Positions 41,962 to 54,400 of a stretch of 64,000 bases of DNA are shown here, piece after piece. Position numbers and translations under genes: made by a program. The notes beneath the pieces were generated by a model, which ran no database searches, had not been told where the DNA came from, and worked only from the letters and a program-made list of their open reading frames with translations. The stretch lies in NCBI GenBank assembly GCA_963718375.1, contig CAVQZD010000004.1, forward strand, positions 62,001 through 126,000, given 5' to 3'. How positions within the stretch are numbered: the first letter of the stretch is position 1; every line of letters starts with the position of its first letter. This DNA comes from RBG-16-64-13 sp963718375. GTDB lineage: Bacteria > Actinomycetota > Thermoleophilia > RBG-16-64-13.

Positions 41962-42314
41962 GTGAGATAGACGACACCTACGAACGTCTCAAGAAGGTCA
42001 ACGAACCCAAGGGCTACTTCTTGAACAAGGACGATGAACTCACCACTCAGCTCATCCAAGGGCTGCTCACCAATAAGGGGCGCTACGGTTACATGTCCTG
42101 CCCCTGCCGCCTGGCCGCAGGCGACCGCGAGGCCGACCGGGACATCATCTGCCCCTGCGACTATCGCGAAGCCGACGTCCAAGAGTACGGTAGCTGCTAC
42201 TGCGCACTCTATGTCTCCGAGGAGTGGAACGAAGGCGCGCGGCCGCACGAGACAGTGCCCGAGCGCAGACCCCCCGAGAAGATGTGGAGTGGTTGGCCCG
42301 GCCCGGACGCCTGA
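41958..42314 (+). CDS. Ferredoxin:thioredoxin reductase catalytic (beta) subunit-like protein
   Basis: A 118-residue protein with the cysteine pattern of FTR catalytic chains: CPC (about 48-50), 14 residues, CPC, 12 residues, CYC (CPCDYRE and GSCYCALYVSEEW). In chloroplast FTR these cysteines hold a [4Fe-4S] cluster beside a redox-active disulfide and pass electrons from ferredoxin to thioredoxin. Here the last motif is CYC instead of CHC, and no variable (alpha) subunit is nearby. Similar stand-alone forms occur in archaea and anaerobic bacteria. Translational coupling to the glutaredoxin suggests that protein as electron acceptor; this is inference. Confidence 0.85.
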   Translation: MSEIDDTYERLKKVNEPKGYFLNKDDELTTQLIQGLLTNKGRYGYMSCPCRLAAGDREADRDIICPCDYREADVQEYGSCYCALYVSEEWNEGARPHETVPERRPPEKMWSGWPGPDA

Positions 42315-42442
42315 CCCGGGCACGAGCGCCCCATCCGCCCAAAATCGAGCGCAAGTCAGCCCCTGGCGTGTGCTAGGCTAAACGCATCCTGATCCAAGCG
42401 CGACCCGCGCGACCCGCGCGGCTCCACAGAGGGGATTCGAAG

Positions 42443-44059
42443 ATGCCTGACACCGCCAAGATCGGCAAGGTCCTCGTGACCGAGTTGATGGAAGACGATG
42501 CCATCGCCAAGCTCTCCGAGGAATGCGAGGTGGACGTCAAGTACCGCCTCACCAAGGAAGAGCTCCTCTCCATGATCCCGGAATATGACGGCATCGTCGT
42601 ACGTAGCGAGACGCTCATCGACAAGGACTTCCTAGACGCCGCCACCAACATCAAGATCGTCGGCAGGGCCGGTTCGGGTCTGGACAATATCGACGTGCCT
42701 TACGCCTCTCAGAAGGGCGTGATCGTCTGCAACACGCCCGAAAGTAACGTCATGTCTGCCGCAGAGCACACCGTAGGTCTCATGTTGGCCAGCAGCCGCA
42801 ATATCGTCTGGGCCGACCGTTTCATCAAGAGCGGGCAGTGGGGTCGCAAGCAGTTCGAGGGCAACGAGCTCTATGGCAAGACCCTGGGCATCATCGGCTT
42901 GGGCCGTATCGGCGGGCTGGTCTCGCAGAGGGCTCGGGGCTTCCAGATGCGGGTCATGGCCTACGATCCCTACATCTCCGATTCAAGATTCGAGAAGTTG
43001 AGCGTCGAGAAGGTCGACTTCGAGCAGCTCCTGCGCGAGTCCGACTACATCAGCATCCACACGCCGCGCACCAAAGAGACCTTGGACATGATCGGCGACG
43101 ACCAGATCGGCATGATGAAGAAGGGCGTGCGCTTGGTCAACGCGGCCCGCGGCGGTCTCTTCAACGAGGACGCCCTCTACCGCGGGCTTAGTACGGGCCA
43201 AATCGCCTCGGTCGGCATCGACACCTGGTGCGAGGAGCCCCAGAAGAGCCACCCGCTCTACGAGTTCGACACGGTCGTGGGCACGCCACACCTGGGCGCC
43301 TCCACATTTGAAGCCTCAAGACGTGTCGGCGAGGAGGTCGTGGCTGAGGTCATCGCGGGGCTCAAGGGCGACATAGTCAAGAACGCCGTGAATATCCCGG
43401 CCGTGTCTGAGGAGACCTTCGCCAAGCTGCAACCATTCATCCGGCTGGCGGAGCAGATGGGCCTCCTCTACCGGCAGATCCGGCGCAATCAGGTCAACTG
43501 CGTGGAGATAGTCTTTGCCGGGAGGGACCTGGACGAGCCGGAGGACGCGAAGATCCTGTCACTCGTGGCGCTTCGCGGGATACTTGAAGCCAGCATGTCC
43601 CCAGGCAGCGTCAACTTCGTGAACGCGGGCCTGCTGGCGGAACAGATGGGCATCAAGGTCAAAGAGACGATCAGTCGCGATAGCGGAGACTACCGCAACC
43701 TCATGCGCATGGTGGTCACAGAGAGCGATGACGTCGAGTTCACGATCGCCGGCACGGTACTGGAGCACAGACACCCGAGGATAGTGCAGATCGGCAAGTT
43801 CCCCATAACCTTCGTGCCGGAGGGCAAGTGCATCTATGCCCCACACCGCAACGTGCCCGGCGTCATAGGCCGAGTCACCACTATCATGGGCGAGTACGAC
43901 GTCAACATCTCCAGGATGGTCACATCGAGTGGTGTCGGCAATTCATCGCAAGACTCGATCATGATCCTGGGAGTCGACAACGACGTGCCGCCCGAAGCCC
44001 TGGAGCGTTGCCTACAGATCTCGGAGATCGACGACATGCAGGTCATCGACCTGGGATAG
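42443..44059 (+). CDS. serA: D-3-phosphoglycerate dehydrogenase
   Basis: A 538-residue enzyme oxidising 3-phosphoglycerate, the entry to serine synthesis. The substrate and NAD domains carry GRAGSGLDNIDV, GIIGLGRIGGLVSQRA, NAARGGLFNEDAL and PHLGASTFEA. The long form with an intervening ASB domain (about 320-450) and a C-terminal ACT domain (from about 460, FVPEGKCIYAPHRNVPGVIGRV) is typical of Actinomycetota and usually allows feedback by serine. GAGGGGA lies upstream of ATG 42443. It lies about 130 bases after the FTR gene and is probably a separate unit. Confidence 0.95.
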   Translation: MPDTAKIGKVLVTELMEDDAIAKLSEECEVDVKYRLTKEELLSMIPEYDGIVVRSETLIDKDFLDAATNIKIVGRAGSGLDNIDVPYASQKGVIVCNTPESNVMSAAEHTVGLMLASSRNIVWADRFIKSGQWGRKQFEGNELYGKTLGIIGLGRIGGLVSQRARGFQMRVMAYDPYISDSRFEKLSVEKVDFEQLLRESDYISIHTPRTKETLDMIGDDQIGMMKKGVRLVNAARGGLFNEDALYRGLSTGQIASVGIDTWCEEPQKSHPLYEFDTVVGTPHLGASTFEASRRVGEEVVAEVIAGLKGDIVKNAVNIPAVSEETFAKLQPFIRLAEQMGLLYRQIRRNQVNCVEIVFAGRDLDEPEDAKILSLVALRGILEASMSPGSVNFVNAGLLAEQMGIKVKETISRDSGDYRNLMRMVVTESDDVEFTIAGTVLEHRHPRIVQIGKFPITFVPEGKCIYAPHRNVPGVIGRVTTIMGEYDVNISRMVTSSGVGNSSQDSIMILGVDNDVPPEALERCLQISEIDDMQVIDLG

Positions 44060-44102
44060 CGGCCAGGCGCTGACCCAGCCCGGCACCACGCCTAAGCGCA
44101 CC

Positions 44103-44124
44103 CGCCTAGCCTGTATTCTAGGCG
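44103..44124. terminator. Hairpin between convergent serA and a small cysteine-rich gene
   Basis: CGCCTAG (44103-44109) and CTAGGCG (44118-44124) form a perfect 7-bp stem with an 8-base loop, 44 bases after the serA stop and 4 bases past the minus-strand gene's stop. It could serve both, but has no T tract. Confidence 0.45.
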
Positions 44125-44127
44125 CTA

Positions 44128-44340
44128 CTAGCGTCTCTCCGCCGTCTTACGCACCTGGAACTCCCCGCACCAGGACACCGCCGCCACCATGGGCCAGATG
44201 CCGGCCCTGAGTGTCAGATCGGCATCTTCAGCTTTCAGCGATGTAGGGATCGTGGGGGGATAGCGCCTGCACTGCCCACTACCTTGCTGCTTCTTGCCGA
44301 AGGTAGCAAAGAAGCGGCAATCCTCACAGAACTGACTCAC
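44128..44340 (-). CDS. Small cysteine-rich protein (zinc-ribbon-like)
   Basis: A 70-residue protein with the pattern CEDCRFF (5-11), CRRYPP (24-29) and WCGEF (57-61). Four cysteines in this spacing suggest a small metal-binding fold seen in short bacterial and phage proteins of unknown function. The central part (SLKAEDADLTLRAGIWPMV) is consistent with a compact domain. It converges with serA and is divergent from the molybdopterin lipoprotein gene. Confidence 0.6.
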   Translation of the reverse strand: MSQFCEDCRFFATFGKKQQGSGQCRRYPPTIPTSLKAEDADLTLRAGIWPMVAAVSWCGEFQVRKTAERR

Positions 44341-44487
44341 GAGAACCCCTTTCGATCAACGCTCGTCACGGTGACACTGTACCGCACCCGGCCAACTTGC
44401 TCCGAGGGTCCTATCGGCCTGAGGCCCGTGCATCCTTTAGCAACTCTTCGGGTAAGTGAAGATATCGACGACGAGAATGGGGGCGCC

Positions 44488-45174
44488 ATGGGGACCCGGA
44501 AGCTTGTACCGCTATCGATGTTGACCGCTGTGGTCGTGCTGCTGGCGGGCTCGCTTTCCGCCGGCTGTGGTGCGGCCTCCACCCCGGTCACCGGACTCCC
44601 GGGCGAGGTCGAGGCCACCCAGTTCCAGGGGGTCGAGCTGACACCCATCGCCGACCAGCGCAACAACGCCCTGTCGGGCACACAGTCCATCGACAAAGAC
44701 ACCTACACGCTGCTGGTCGATGGGCTCGTGGAGAATCCGCTTTCTCTGTCGTATGCCGACCTGCAGGCGTATGAGCAGCAGTCCTGGCTGATGGACCTGA
44801 ATTGCGTCGAGGGTTGGAACTTCACGGCGAAGTGGACCGGTCCCAAGCTCGCGGACATACTAGCCGACGCCGGCGTGGACCCGGAGGCCGTGGTCGCCAT
44901 CTTCCACACCGCCGACGTGCCCAGCGGATACACATCACTCAGGCTCGACTACATCATCGGCAACGACGTCATCCTCGCGCTGAAGCTGAACGACATCACC
45001 CTACCGGCCGAGAGAGGCTTCCCCTTCCAGGTGGTCGCCAAGAGCAAGTACGGCTACAAGTGGGCCAAGTGGGTCACGGAGATCGAGCTATCTGCTGACG
45101 CCGACTTCAAGGGCTATTGGGAAAGCGGCGGCTACAGCAACGACGCCGACGTCGGCGGACCGGCATTTGACTAG
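44488..45174 (+). CDS. Molybdopterin-dependent oxidoreductase domain lipoprotein
   Basis: A 228-residue exported protein. A lipoprotein signal ends in LSAGC (Cys about 26). The rest (about 60-205) is a single sulfite-oxidase/YedY-type molybdopterin domain: GLVENPLSLSYADL, the Mo-coordinating Cys in LNCVEGWNFTAKWTG, LADIL and YKWAKWVTEIEL at the end. It lacks the C-terminal dimerisation domain of sulfite oxidase. ATG 44488 is supported by the G-rich site upstream and the signal peptide. The next gene, overlapping by one base, encodes a membrane protein that probably supplies electrons, as MsrQ does for MsrP. Substrate unknown. Confidence 0.85.
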   Translation: MGTRKLVPLSMLTAVVVLLAGSLSAGCGAASTPVTGLPGEVEATQFQGVELTPIADQRNNALSGTQSIDKDTYTLLVDGLVENPLSLSYADLQAYEQQSWLMDLNCVEGWNFTAKWTGPKLADILADAGVDPEAVVAIFHTADVPSGYTSLRLDYIIGNDVILALKLNDITLPAERGFPFQVVAKSKYGYKWAKWVTEIELSADADFKGYWESGGYSNDADVGGPAFD

Positions 45175-45554
45175 TGTCGACGCATTACAACGTCAGCCCC
45201 ATCGCGATCGCGCTCTTCGTCATCTACGCGGTGAGCTTCGTCCTCTATAAGACCAGACGCATCCGCGTGAGCACGCACCGCAAGATCTGGAACGTCCTTC
45301 TGCTCGTCACCTTTCTCACGACCGCCGTCTTCGGTCTCATATTGGCCATCAGGCGGGACTACGTGCTGCTGTGGAACTCTCCGGTGAACCTGCTCTTCTG
45401 GCACGTGGAGGCCGGAGTGGTGATGACGTTAGTCTCCATCTTCCACCTCAGTTGGCACTTCTCGTACTATTTGGATCTGTTCAAACGGGGTAGCAGGGGC
45501 AATGACTCAGACGGCGAGGTGGTCGACCGCGCTCGGGCCGACGGCGGCAAGTGA
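45174..45554 (+). CDS. Small membrane protein, probable heme-binding partner of the molybdoprotein
   Basis: A 126-residue protein with three hydrophobic segments (about 7-24, 37-57 and 72-95). Histidines within or next to helices (FWHVEAGV, IFHLSWHFSYY) resemble the heme ligands of DUF4405/cytochrome b561-type proteins. The GTG start shares one base with the preceding TAG (TAGTG). Its stop lies one base from the convergent carB stop. Pairing of a single-domain molybdoprotein with such a membrane protein suggests a quinone-linked redox couple; this is inference. Confidence 0.7.
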   Translation: MSTHYNVSPIAIALFVIYAVSFVLYKTRRIRVSTHRKIWNVLLLVTFLTTAVFGLILAIRRDYVLLWNSPVNLLFWHVEAGVVMTLVSIFHLSWHFSYYLDLFKRGSRGNDSDGEVVDRARADGGK

Positions 45555-45555
45555 G

Positions 45556-48903
<3,348 letters not shown>

Positions 48904-49214
48904 GGCTAGCTGACCACCGCGCCGGCCCGCTCGGCGCCAGCGCCCAGGGCGCGAGTCGGCCACCAGAAGAAGTGATGGGGCGAGTGAGGCGAGGGAGTGA
49001 CCCGCGGGTCACTGTAGCGCACCATGGCGCGCGCGCGGCAAAGCATGCTGCTTCTCCTTCCGGCCTCACAGGGCACGATTAAAGGTCGGCTAATCGTACC
49101 GTATCGAGGGGCCGCTGAGAAGCGTCCGGATCATTCGCTGCTACCCAGCCAGCACGCCGCGGGGGCATGGGACTCTACACCTTCGGCCGGATGACCGGGA
49201 AGCGGCGCGCGCGG
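48904..49214 (-). promoter_or_regulatory. carB upstream region with two symmetric elements
   Basis: No gene fits in these 311 bases. An 18-bp perfect palindrome (48996-49013, AGTGACCC mirrored) lies 93 bases before the carB start. Inverted 7-bp arms ACGATTA/TAATCGT separated by 9 bases lie at 49075-49097. Either could be an operator for pyrimidine or arginine control or the end signal of the toxin transcript. Promoter hexamers are not clear. Confidence 0.4.
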
Positions 49215-49535
49215 CTACTTCAAAGCCAGCGACCTCTTGAGCGCCTCATCCAGGCGAGTGATGTCCGCAGGGCCGAGCGCTCCGAGTTGACCGTCGAGCA
49301 GTCCTTGCGGGATGGTCAGTATCGTCTCACAATGCACCCAGCAAGGCTCGCCCAGCACCCGCACGTCCAGCGCCACCAGAAATGGGTACTCGGCCCCGGG
49401 CGGCGAAGTGGAGACCGCGGCCACGATGATGGACGGCGAGTGGCGGTTGCCCGCATTGTTCTGGATGACTACTACAGGCCGGCGTCCGACAGGCGCCTGC
49501 AGCCGTGCCCAGTGCACCTCCCCTCGCAGAGCCAC
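49215..49535 (-). CDS. PemK/MazF-family toxin (endoribonuclease)
   Basis: A 106-residue protein with the PemK/MazF beta-barrel pattern: RGEVHWARLQAPVGRRPVVVIQNN at the start, SIIVAAVSTSP, and VHCETILTIPQGLL with the conserved Glu/Thr region. Such toxins cleave mRNA at short sites. The GTG start (49535) follows the antitoxin stop by two bases. Conserved RPVVV and the S/T-rich second strand support an active protein. Placement between carA and carB is unusual. Confidence 0.85.
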   Translation of the reverse strand: MALRGEVHWARLQAPVGRRPVVVIQNNAGNRHSPSIIVAAVSTSPPGAEYPFLVALDVRVLGEPCWVHCETILTIPQGLLDGQLGALGPADITRLDEALKRSLALK

Positions 49536-49537
49536 TT

Positions 49538-49780
49538 CTAGCTCGGGATGATCGGCAGTGCCGCAGCCAGCCCGGCTTCGACCAAGTCGCTCTGCGAGGC
49601 GCCCATCTGCCGGTAGCCCTCTTCCATGAGCGCCAGTGTCCGTTGGTCCTTAAGACACTCAAGTGCCTCTGTCACTATGTCGCTTTGTGTCCGACCGCTC
49701 TCTTTGGCCGTGCGAGTTAGGAACTCACGCGTAGCGCCGGTCAGCCTCACTTGCACGGGTTTCTTGAGCGCGTACTCCAT
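49538..49780 (-). CDS. RHH-family antitoxin
   Basis: An 80-residue protein. The N-terminal strand KKPVQVRLTG and helix pair (TREFLTRTAKESG, RTQSDIVTEALECL) form a ribbon-helix-helix domain that would bind the operator upstream. The C-terminal part (MEEGYRQMGASQSDLVEAGL) would wrap around the toxin. ATG 49780 is chosen, with AGGAGGGG about 10 bases upstream; the longer frame is not conserved. The toxin gene follows two bases after its stop. Confidence 0.82.
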   Translation of the reverse strand: MEYALKKPVQVRLTGATREFLTRTAKESGRTQSDIVTEALECLKDQRTLALMEEGYRQMGASQSDLVEAGLAAALPIIPS

Positions 49781-49839
49781 GATCGCGAATCCCCTCCTTC
49801 TCGGATGCACCTCGATTGTAGCCTCTAGAGGGGCACGCT

Positions 49840-49857
49840 GCAACCACTATTGGTTGC
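49840..49857. promoter_or_regulatory. Candidate toxin-antitoxin operator
   Basis: GCAACCA (49840-49846) and TGGTTGC (49851-49857) are perfect arms around CTAT, 60 bases upstream of the antitoxin start. RHH antitoxins typically bind such short inverted repeats over their own promoter. Confidence 0.45.
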
Positions 49858-50052
49858 TCGTTTGCATGCCAAAGCGCATGCTTCGCTCACATCGTGCTGG
49901 ACCATCAGCGTGGCAGACTCGTGTAGCGGCCGGTATCGGTCCTGGGGTTGACTTTGGCGGCTCGCCAACCGCTATCATGATGGAAGTCCCCGAGAACGAC
50001 CGGCAGGGAGAGTCCGTGGACACCAGACACATACGAGAGTCTGGCCACGACC

Positions 50053-51249
50053 CTACTTCGCCATGAGCTCCGTGAAGCGATCGAACAGGTAGCGGCTGTC
50101 ATGCGGCCCGGGACCGGCCTCAGGATGGTACTGAACCGAGTAGGCCTGCTGGTCAAGTAGCTGAAAGCCCTCGACGGTGCCGTCGTTGAGGTTGAGGTGT
50201 GTAACCTGCGCCCGCCCGAAGTCGGAGTCCAAGAACATCTCCTCGGCACTCAGCCCGGCGACGCCGCCCTCGCCCACCACGGCGCCCTGCTCCAACGCCA
50301 GCCGCACCGCCGCGGGCGGCTCGACCGCGAATCCGTGATTCTGACTGGATATCTCGACTTTGCCCGTGAGGTAGTCCCGCACAGGATGGTTCGCTCCCCT
50401 GTGTCCGAACTTGAGCTTGTAGGTGGAGAACCCTACGGCCAGCGACAGTAGCTGGTGACCGAGACAGATGCCGAAGATAGGCACCTTGCCCACCAACCCG
50501 CGGATGTTGTCGACTGCATAGCCCACCGCCGCGGGATCTCCGGGTCCGTTGGAGAGGAAGACTCCATCGGGCTCCAGACCCAGCACCCTCTCCGGCGTCC
50601 AGGAGGCGGGTACCACGGTGACGCTGCAACCCACCGCCGCAAGCCTCCGCAGGATGCTCCTCTTGATCCCGAAGTCATAGGCGACCACGCGGTAGCGCGC
50701 TTCAGCCACTTCATCTCCCGGCTCGGGTACCCACTCGTACGGTTCACTGCAGGTGACCGCCTCCACCAGATCGCTCCCCGCCATGGAAGGCAGCTCGCGC
50801 ACAGCCAGCAGCAGATCGTCCAGGTCCAGGTCGGTCCCCGTAGCCACACACGCGTTCATGGCTCCGCAGTCGCGCAGGCGCCGGGTCAAGGCTCGAGTGT
50901 CGATGCCGCCTACTCCGACGACGCCATTGTCGCCGAGCCAGTCGACCCACGATCCCGCACAGCTGTGGTTCCACGACGTGTTCTTGGCCTCACGGACGAT
51001 GATGCCCTGCGACCGCACGGCGTCCGACTCCAGCAGGTGGTCCGAGACCCCATAGTTGCCGATCAGCGGATAGGTGAAGGTGACCAACTGGCCGTGGTAC
51101 GAGGGGTCGGTGACCACCTCTTGGTAGCCGGACATGCTGGTGTTGAAGACGGCCTCTCCAAAGACGGAGCCCTGGGCGCCGAACCCGAAGCCGCGAAAGA
51201 CCGTGCCGTCAGAAAGCACGACATAGCCGGGTATTTCGCCCCGGTACAT
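50053..51249 (-). CDS. carA: Carbamoyl-phosphate synthase small subunit
   Basis: A 398-residue glutaminase subunit. The N-terminal CPSase small-chain domain (about 8-150) has YVVLSDGTVFRGFGFG, FNTSMSGYQEVVTDPSY and GGIDTRALTRRLR. The class I amidotransferase domain follows, with FLSNGPGDP, the nucleophile in IFGICLGHQLL and the His/Glu pair in QYHPEAGPGPHDS. ATG 51249 has GGGGTGG upstream. It is divergent from gltB, so one 187-base region may control both glutamine-using pathways. Confidence 0.95.
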   Translation of the reverse strand: MYRGEIPGYVVLSDGTVFRGFGFGAQGSVFGEAVFNTSMSGYQEVVTDPSYHGQLVTFTYPLIGNYGVSDHLLESDAVRSQGIIVREAKNTSWNHSCAGSWVDWLGDNGVVGVGGIDTRALTRRLRDCGAMNACVATGTDLDLDDLLLAVRELPSMAGSDLVEAVTCSEPYEWVPEPGDEVAEARYRVVAYDFGIKRSILRRLAAVGCSVTVVPASWTPERVLGLEPDGVFLSNGPGDPAAVGYAVDNIRGLVGKVPIFGICLGHQLLSLAVGFSTYKLKFGHRGANHPVRDYLTGKVEISSQNHGFAVEPPAAVRLALEQGAVVGEGGVAGLSAEEMFLDSDFGRAQVTHLNLNDGTVEGFQLLDQQAYSVQYHPEAGPGPHDSRYLFDRFTELMAK

Positions 51250-51436
51250 CAGGCCACCCCACGTCGGCTAACGTGCATGGCGGTCAACTCTATGTCGCGT
51301 GTACGGCACAGGGAATCAGCATAACAGCATCCACTCCCGTCGTCTCTTGGCCTTCTGTCCAACCAAGGCCCCATTCTCGTAGCCAGGGGGCCAGGGCATA
51401 AAGGCCTCTGGCTCTGCTAACCTTGACTCCGGACAC

Positions 51437-54400
51437 ATGCGACCGGGGGACGATGTGCAGCATCCAGACGGCACCCGCAACCGCACCAGCGGACAGTATA
51501 CCGGGCGAGGCCTCCCGAAGGCGCAAGGCCTGTACGACCCGCGCGCCGAGCGCGATGCTTGCGGCGTCGGCTTCGTCTGCCACATAGATGGCGAACCGTC
51601 TCACGGCATCATCGATCGCGGCATCGACATCCTCAAGAACCTCCTGCACAGAGGCGCGGCGGGTGCGGGCGGCGAGGGCGATGGCGCGGGACTCATGTCG
51701 CAGATCCCCGATCGCTTCTTCAGGGAGGTGTGCGCGGAGCTGGAGATCAGGCTGCCCTCCCCTGGAGACTATGGCGTAGGGATGATGTTCCTGCCGGACG
51801 ACCCTGAACGACAGGCTCTCTGCCGTGAGACCGTCGAGCACACGACGGCTGCCGAGGGACTCACCCTCTTGGGCTGGAGGGAATCTCCTACCGACGACAC
51901 GGTGCTGGGGGAATCCGCCGGCGCCACCCGGCCCTCGGTCTGGCAGTGCTTCGTCGAGGACGGCGACCTGACAGACGAGGCGCTCGAGAGAAAGCTGTAC
52001 GTGCTTCGCCGCCAATGCGAGCGCGCGGTGAGACAGGCCGTCGCGGAAGCAGGGGGCTCGGCCGAACAGTGGCGCTTCTACATCCCCAGCTTCTCCTGCC
52101 GCACTATCGTCTACAAGGGGCTGCTGCTGCCCACCCAGGTCGCCGCCTTCTACCTCGACTTGGGCGATCCTCGCTTCGAGACCGCGGTGGCGGTGGTCCA
52201 CCAGCGCTATAGCACGAACACTTTCCCTTCTTGGGAGCTGGCGCAGCCCTTCCGCTACCTGGCACACAACGGCGAGATCAACACCCTGCGCGGCAACGTC
52301 AACCACATGCGCGCACGAGAGCCCCTGCTTCGATCGGAGCTGTTCGGCAAAGACCTGTCCAAGCTCCTGCCGGTCATCGATGCGGAGGCCAGCGACTCGG
52401 CCTGCCTCGACAGCGCCCTGGAGCTACTAACCACGGCCGGCCGCAGCCTGCAACACTCTATGGCTATGTTGATACCGCAGGCCTGGGGGGCGAAGTACCC
52501 CATGGGACCAGACCTGCGCGGGTTCTTCGAATACCACGCGGGGCTGATGGAGCCCTGGGACGGGCCGGCCGCGGTGGTCTTCTGCGACGGCCGCAAGGTA
52601 GGCGCACTCCTGGACCGCAATGGACTCCGTCCCGCTCGGTACACCATCACCAAGGACGGATTCATGGTCTTCGCTTCGGAGGCCGGTGTGTTGAACCTTC
52701 CTCCGGCCCAGGTACGCGAGCGCGGCTCGCTCCGCCCGGGCAGGATGATCCTGGTCGACCTTCAGGAGCATCGGGTACTCGGCGACGTGGAGATCAAGAC
52801 CGAATTGGCACGCAGACGCCCTTACCGCCGGTGGGTGGAGGAGAACAAGGTGGAGGTCCACGGCCTCTTCGAAGCGATGGTGCCGGCCGCGTCGGATCCG
52901 GCCACCCTACTCAAACGCCAGAGGTACTTCGGGTACACAAGAGAGGACCTGAGGTACGTCCTCGACCCCATGGCTACCGCTGGCCACGAACCGGTGGGCT
53001 CCATGGGCGCCGATGAGCCTTTGGCGGTGCTGGACGACCAACCCCAGCTGCTGTACTGGTACTTCAAGCAACTTTTCGCGCAGGTGACCAACCCGGCGAT
53101 CGATTCGATCCGCGAAGAGCTGGTGATGTCGCTGACGACCTTCATCGGCTCCGCGGGCAATCTGCTTGCCGAGACCCCGCAACAGGCCCGCCTGGTGAAG
53201 CTGACCAGCCCCATCCTCTCCAATGAGGACCTCGCGCGCCTACGTGACCTGGACGAGCCGGGCTTCGTCGATCACACACTGCCCCTCGCATTCCCGGCCG
53301 AGGGAGACGGCTCCGACTTGGCGACGGCGCTGGAGGAGCTGTGCCTGCAGGCCGAAGAAGCCATCGATGTGGGTCAGACCATACTCGTGCTGAGTGACAA
53401 GGACCTACCGAAGAAGACCATGGCCATCCCCGCCTTGCTGGGGGTCTCCGCGGTCAACCAGCACCTCATGCGAGCTCGCAAGCGGGCCGGCGTCGACCTC
53501 ATCGTCGAGACCGGGGAGGCACGAGAGGTCATGCATATGGCCCTGCTGCTCGGCTACGGAGCTTCCGCCGTCAATCCCTATCTCGCCTGCGAGATAGTCA
53601 CCGACCTCGCGCTCACGAACGCGCTCAGCAAAGAAGTCGGTGCGACGACCGCTTTGGAGCTCTACTGCAACGCCCTGCGGACCGGGCTCTTGAAGATCAT
53701 GTCCAAGCTGGGCATATCCACCCTGCGCAGCTACCGGGGCGCCCAAGCCTTCGAAGCCCTGGGCCTGAGCCGAGACGTCATCGAGAAGTACTTCGAGGGT
53801 ACGGCGTCGCGCATAGAGGGCATAGGTCTTGGTGAGATAGCGCGTGAAGCCCGGGCACGGTACCGGGCGGCTGAATGCGCGGACGGGCCGGGGCCGCAGA
53901 TCCTGCCCGGCGGAGGTCGGTACACATACCGCAGGGACTCCGAGCGGCATCTCTGGACGCCCGAAGCGATCGCCTGCCTGCAGCAGGCCACCCGCACGAA
54001 CGACTACGACCTCTTCAAGAAATACACCGGCCTGATCAACGACCAAGAGCAGCAGCAGAGCACGCTACGCGGACTCTTCAGGTTCAAGCAGACCAAGTCT
54101 GTCCCTCTCTCCGAGGTCGAGCCCGAGTCCGAGATAGTCAAGCGTTTCGTCACAGGCGCCATGTCGTTCGGGTCCATCAGCCAGGAGGCGCACGAGGCTT
54201 TGGCCATCGCGATGAACCGTCTGGGCGGCATGAGCAACAGTGGCGAGGGCGGCGAGGATCCGGAGCGCTATGTCCCCCTCCCCAATGGTGACAGTCGCTC
54301 CAGCGCCATCAAACAGGTCGCCAGCGGGCGCTTCGGTGTCACCGCTGAGTACCTGGTGAGTGCCCGCGATTTGCAGATCAAGATCGCCCAAGGAGCGAAG

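Noticed and set aside
42398..42421. Direct repeat of CGCGACCCG before serA
   Set aside because: Only two imperfect copies in GC-rich sequence; no array or mobile element is implied.
51290..52306. 338-codon minus-strand frame opposite gltB
   Set aside because: Shadow of the glutamine amidotransferase domain, which is intact on the plus strand.
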